Assembly (NCBI GenBank): GCA_002350465.1
Contig: DEEW01000108.1
Coordinates: 3,589 to 9,791 of the forward strand
From: Lachnospiraceae bacterium UBA2868
GTDB taxonomy: Bacteria; Bacillota_A; Clostridia; Lachnospirales; Lachnospiraceae
Direction of reading: 5' to 3'
DNA length: 6,203 nucleotides
The position numbers and the translations under genes are program-made. The notes under the pieces were generated by a model. It did not search any database. It was not told where the DNA came from and saw only the letters and a program-made list of their open reading frames with translations. Of this stretch, positions 5,943 to 6,203 are shown piece by piece; within the stretch, counting starts at the first letter, position 1, and every line of letters starts with the position of its first letter.

Positions 5943-6203
5943 TCATATATCAAACAATGTCGGATTGGTCCAGTATGAAGGCATCGGAAGATCAACGAAA
6001 GTCAGTATTGCCAGTATGGCGATGAGCACCGCTATATAAACCAGCAGCGATTTTTCCTTGTAGAGTTTCTCCGGCTTTTGTACTGCGGAATCCGGTTTGA
6101 ACGCTATGTACAGATAGAAGCAAAACAGGCCGAAAACGAAGGGCATGGCAATTATATACTCCATTCTGTACTTGATCATAAACACTCCGATAAAAAACGT
6201 TGC
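5943..6203 (-). CDS. C-terminal part of a polytopic membrane protein, possibly UbiA-family prenyltransferase
   Basis: The frame is open from the right edge, giving 86 residues plus a TGA stop; the N-terminal part of the protein lies outside the window. Two hydrophobic helices are seen at about residues 16-35 and 52-70, separated by a polar loop KPDSAVQKPEKLYKEK (36-51), and the tail is DLPMPSYWTNPTLFDI (71-86). From memory this layout, with a KYRxE stretch before the first helix and a PEKLYKEK loop, recalls the C-terminus of UbiA-like polyprenyl-phosphate phosphoribosyltransferases (decaprenylphosphoryl-phosphoribose synthase relatives), but no catalytic aspartate motif is in view. A GTG at 6185 could be read as a start but the frame continues upstream in hydrophobic codons (ATFFIG), so a partial gene is more likely. 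The following HAD gene starts 1 nt after its stop. Confidence 0.6.
   Translation of the reverse strand, partial: ATFFIGVFMIKYRMEYIIAMPFVFGLFCFYLYIAFKPDSAVQKPEKLYKEKSLLVYIAVLIAILAILTFVDLPMPSYWTNPTLFDI

Noticed and set aside
5942..5995. N-terminal extension of the first HAD gene to 5995
   Set aside because: It would start at TTG, overlap the upstream gene by 53 bp, and add residues before a typical HAD N-terminus; the ATG at 5941 is better.

Overview
This window holds part of one tightly packed operon, all on the minus strand and read from right to left. Seven genes are visible. The two at the edges (a membrane protein at the right end and a glycosyltransferase at the left end) are cut by the window. 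Every junction is either an overlap or a gap of 3 nt or less, so there is no intergenic region, no promoter and no terminator. The promoter must lie beyond position 6203 and transcription continues past position 1.

Order of transcription: (1) C-terminal 86 residues of a polytopic membrane protein, possibly a UbiA-family polyprenyl-phosphate phosphoribosyltransferase-like enzyme; (2) a HAD phosphatase; (3) a four-helix EamA/SMR-like membrane protein; (4) a two-domain protein with an N-terminal DRE-TIM (HMG-CoA lyase/4-hydroxy-2-oxovalerate aldolase-like) domain and an unassigned C-terminal domain; (5) a second HAD phosphatase of the phosphoglycolate-phosphatase type; (6) a thiamine-diphosphate enzyme of the acetolactate-synthase superfamily; (7) a GT2 glycosyltransferase of the DPM1/GtrB type with C-terminal membrane helices, truncated at position 1.

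The content suggests a cell-surface glycan or lipid-linked sugar locus. Genes 1-3 fit a lipid-carrier module (prenyl-phosphate sugar transfer, dephosphorylation, flipping), and gene 7 would load a sugar on a polyprenyl phosphate. Genes 4-6 look like a carbon-skeleton module: a metal-dependent aldolase-type enzyme, a phosphatase and a ThDP enzyme, the two C-C enzymes both belonging to superfamilies that commonly use pyruvate. Together they could build an unusual branched or chain-extended residue. This pathway is an inference from gene families and order; no substrate can be read from the sequence.

The organism is probably a Gram-positive anaerobe of the Clostridia, perhaps Lachnospiraceae-like. 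This rests on moderate G+C, strong AGGAG-type ribosome-binding sites about 6 nt before most starts, and the general look of the proteins; it is not proven. No tRNA, rRNA, CRISPR array or insertion sequence was seen. One perfect 11-bp inverted repeat lies inside the first HAD gene.
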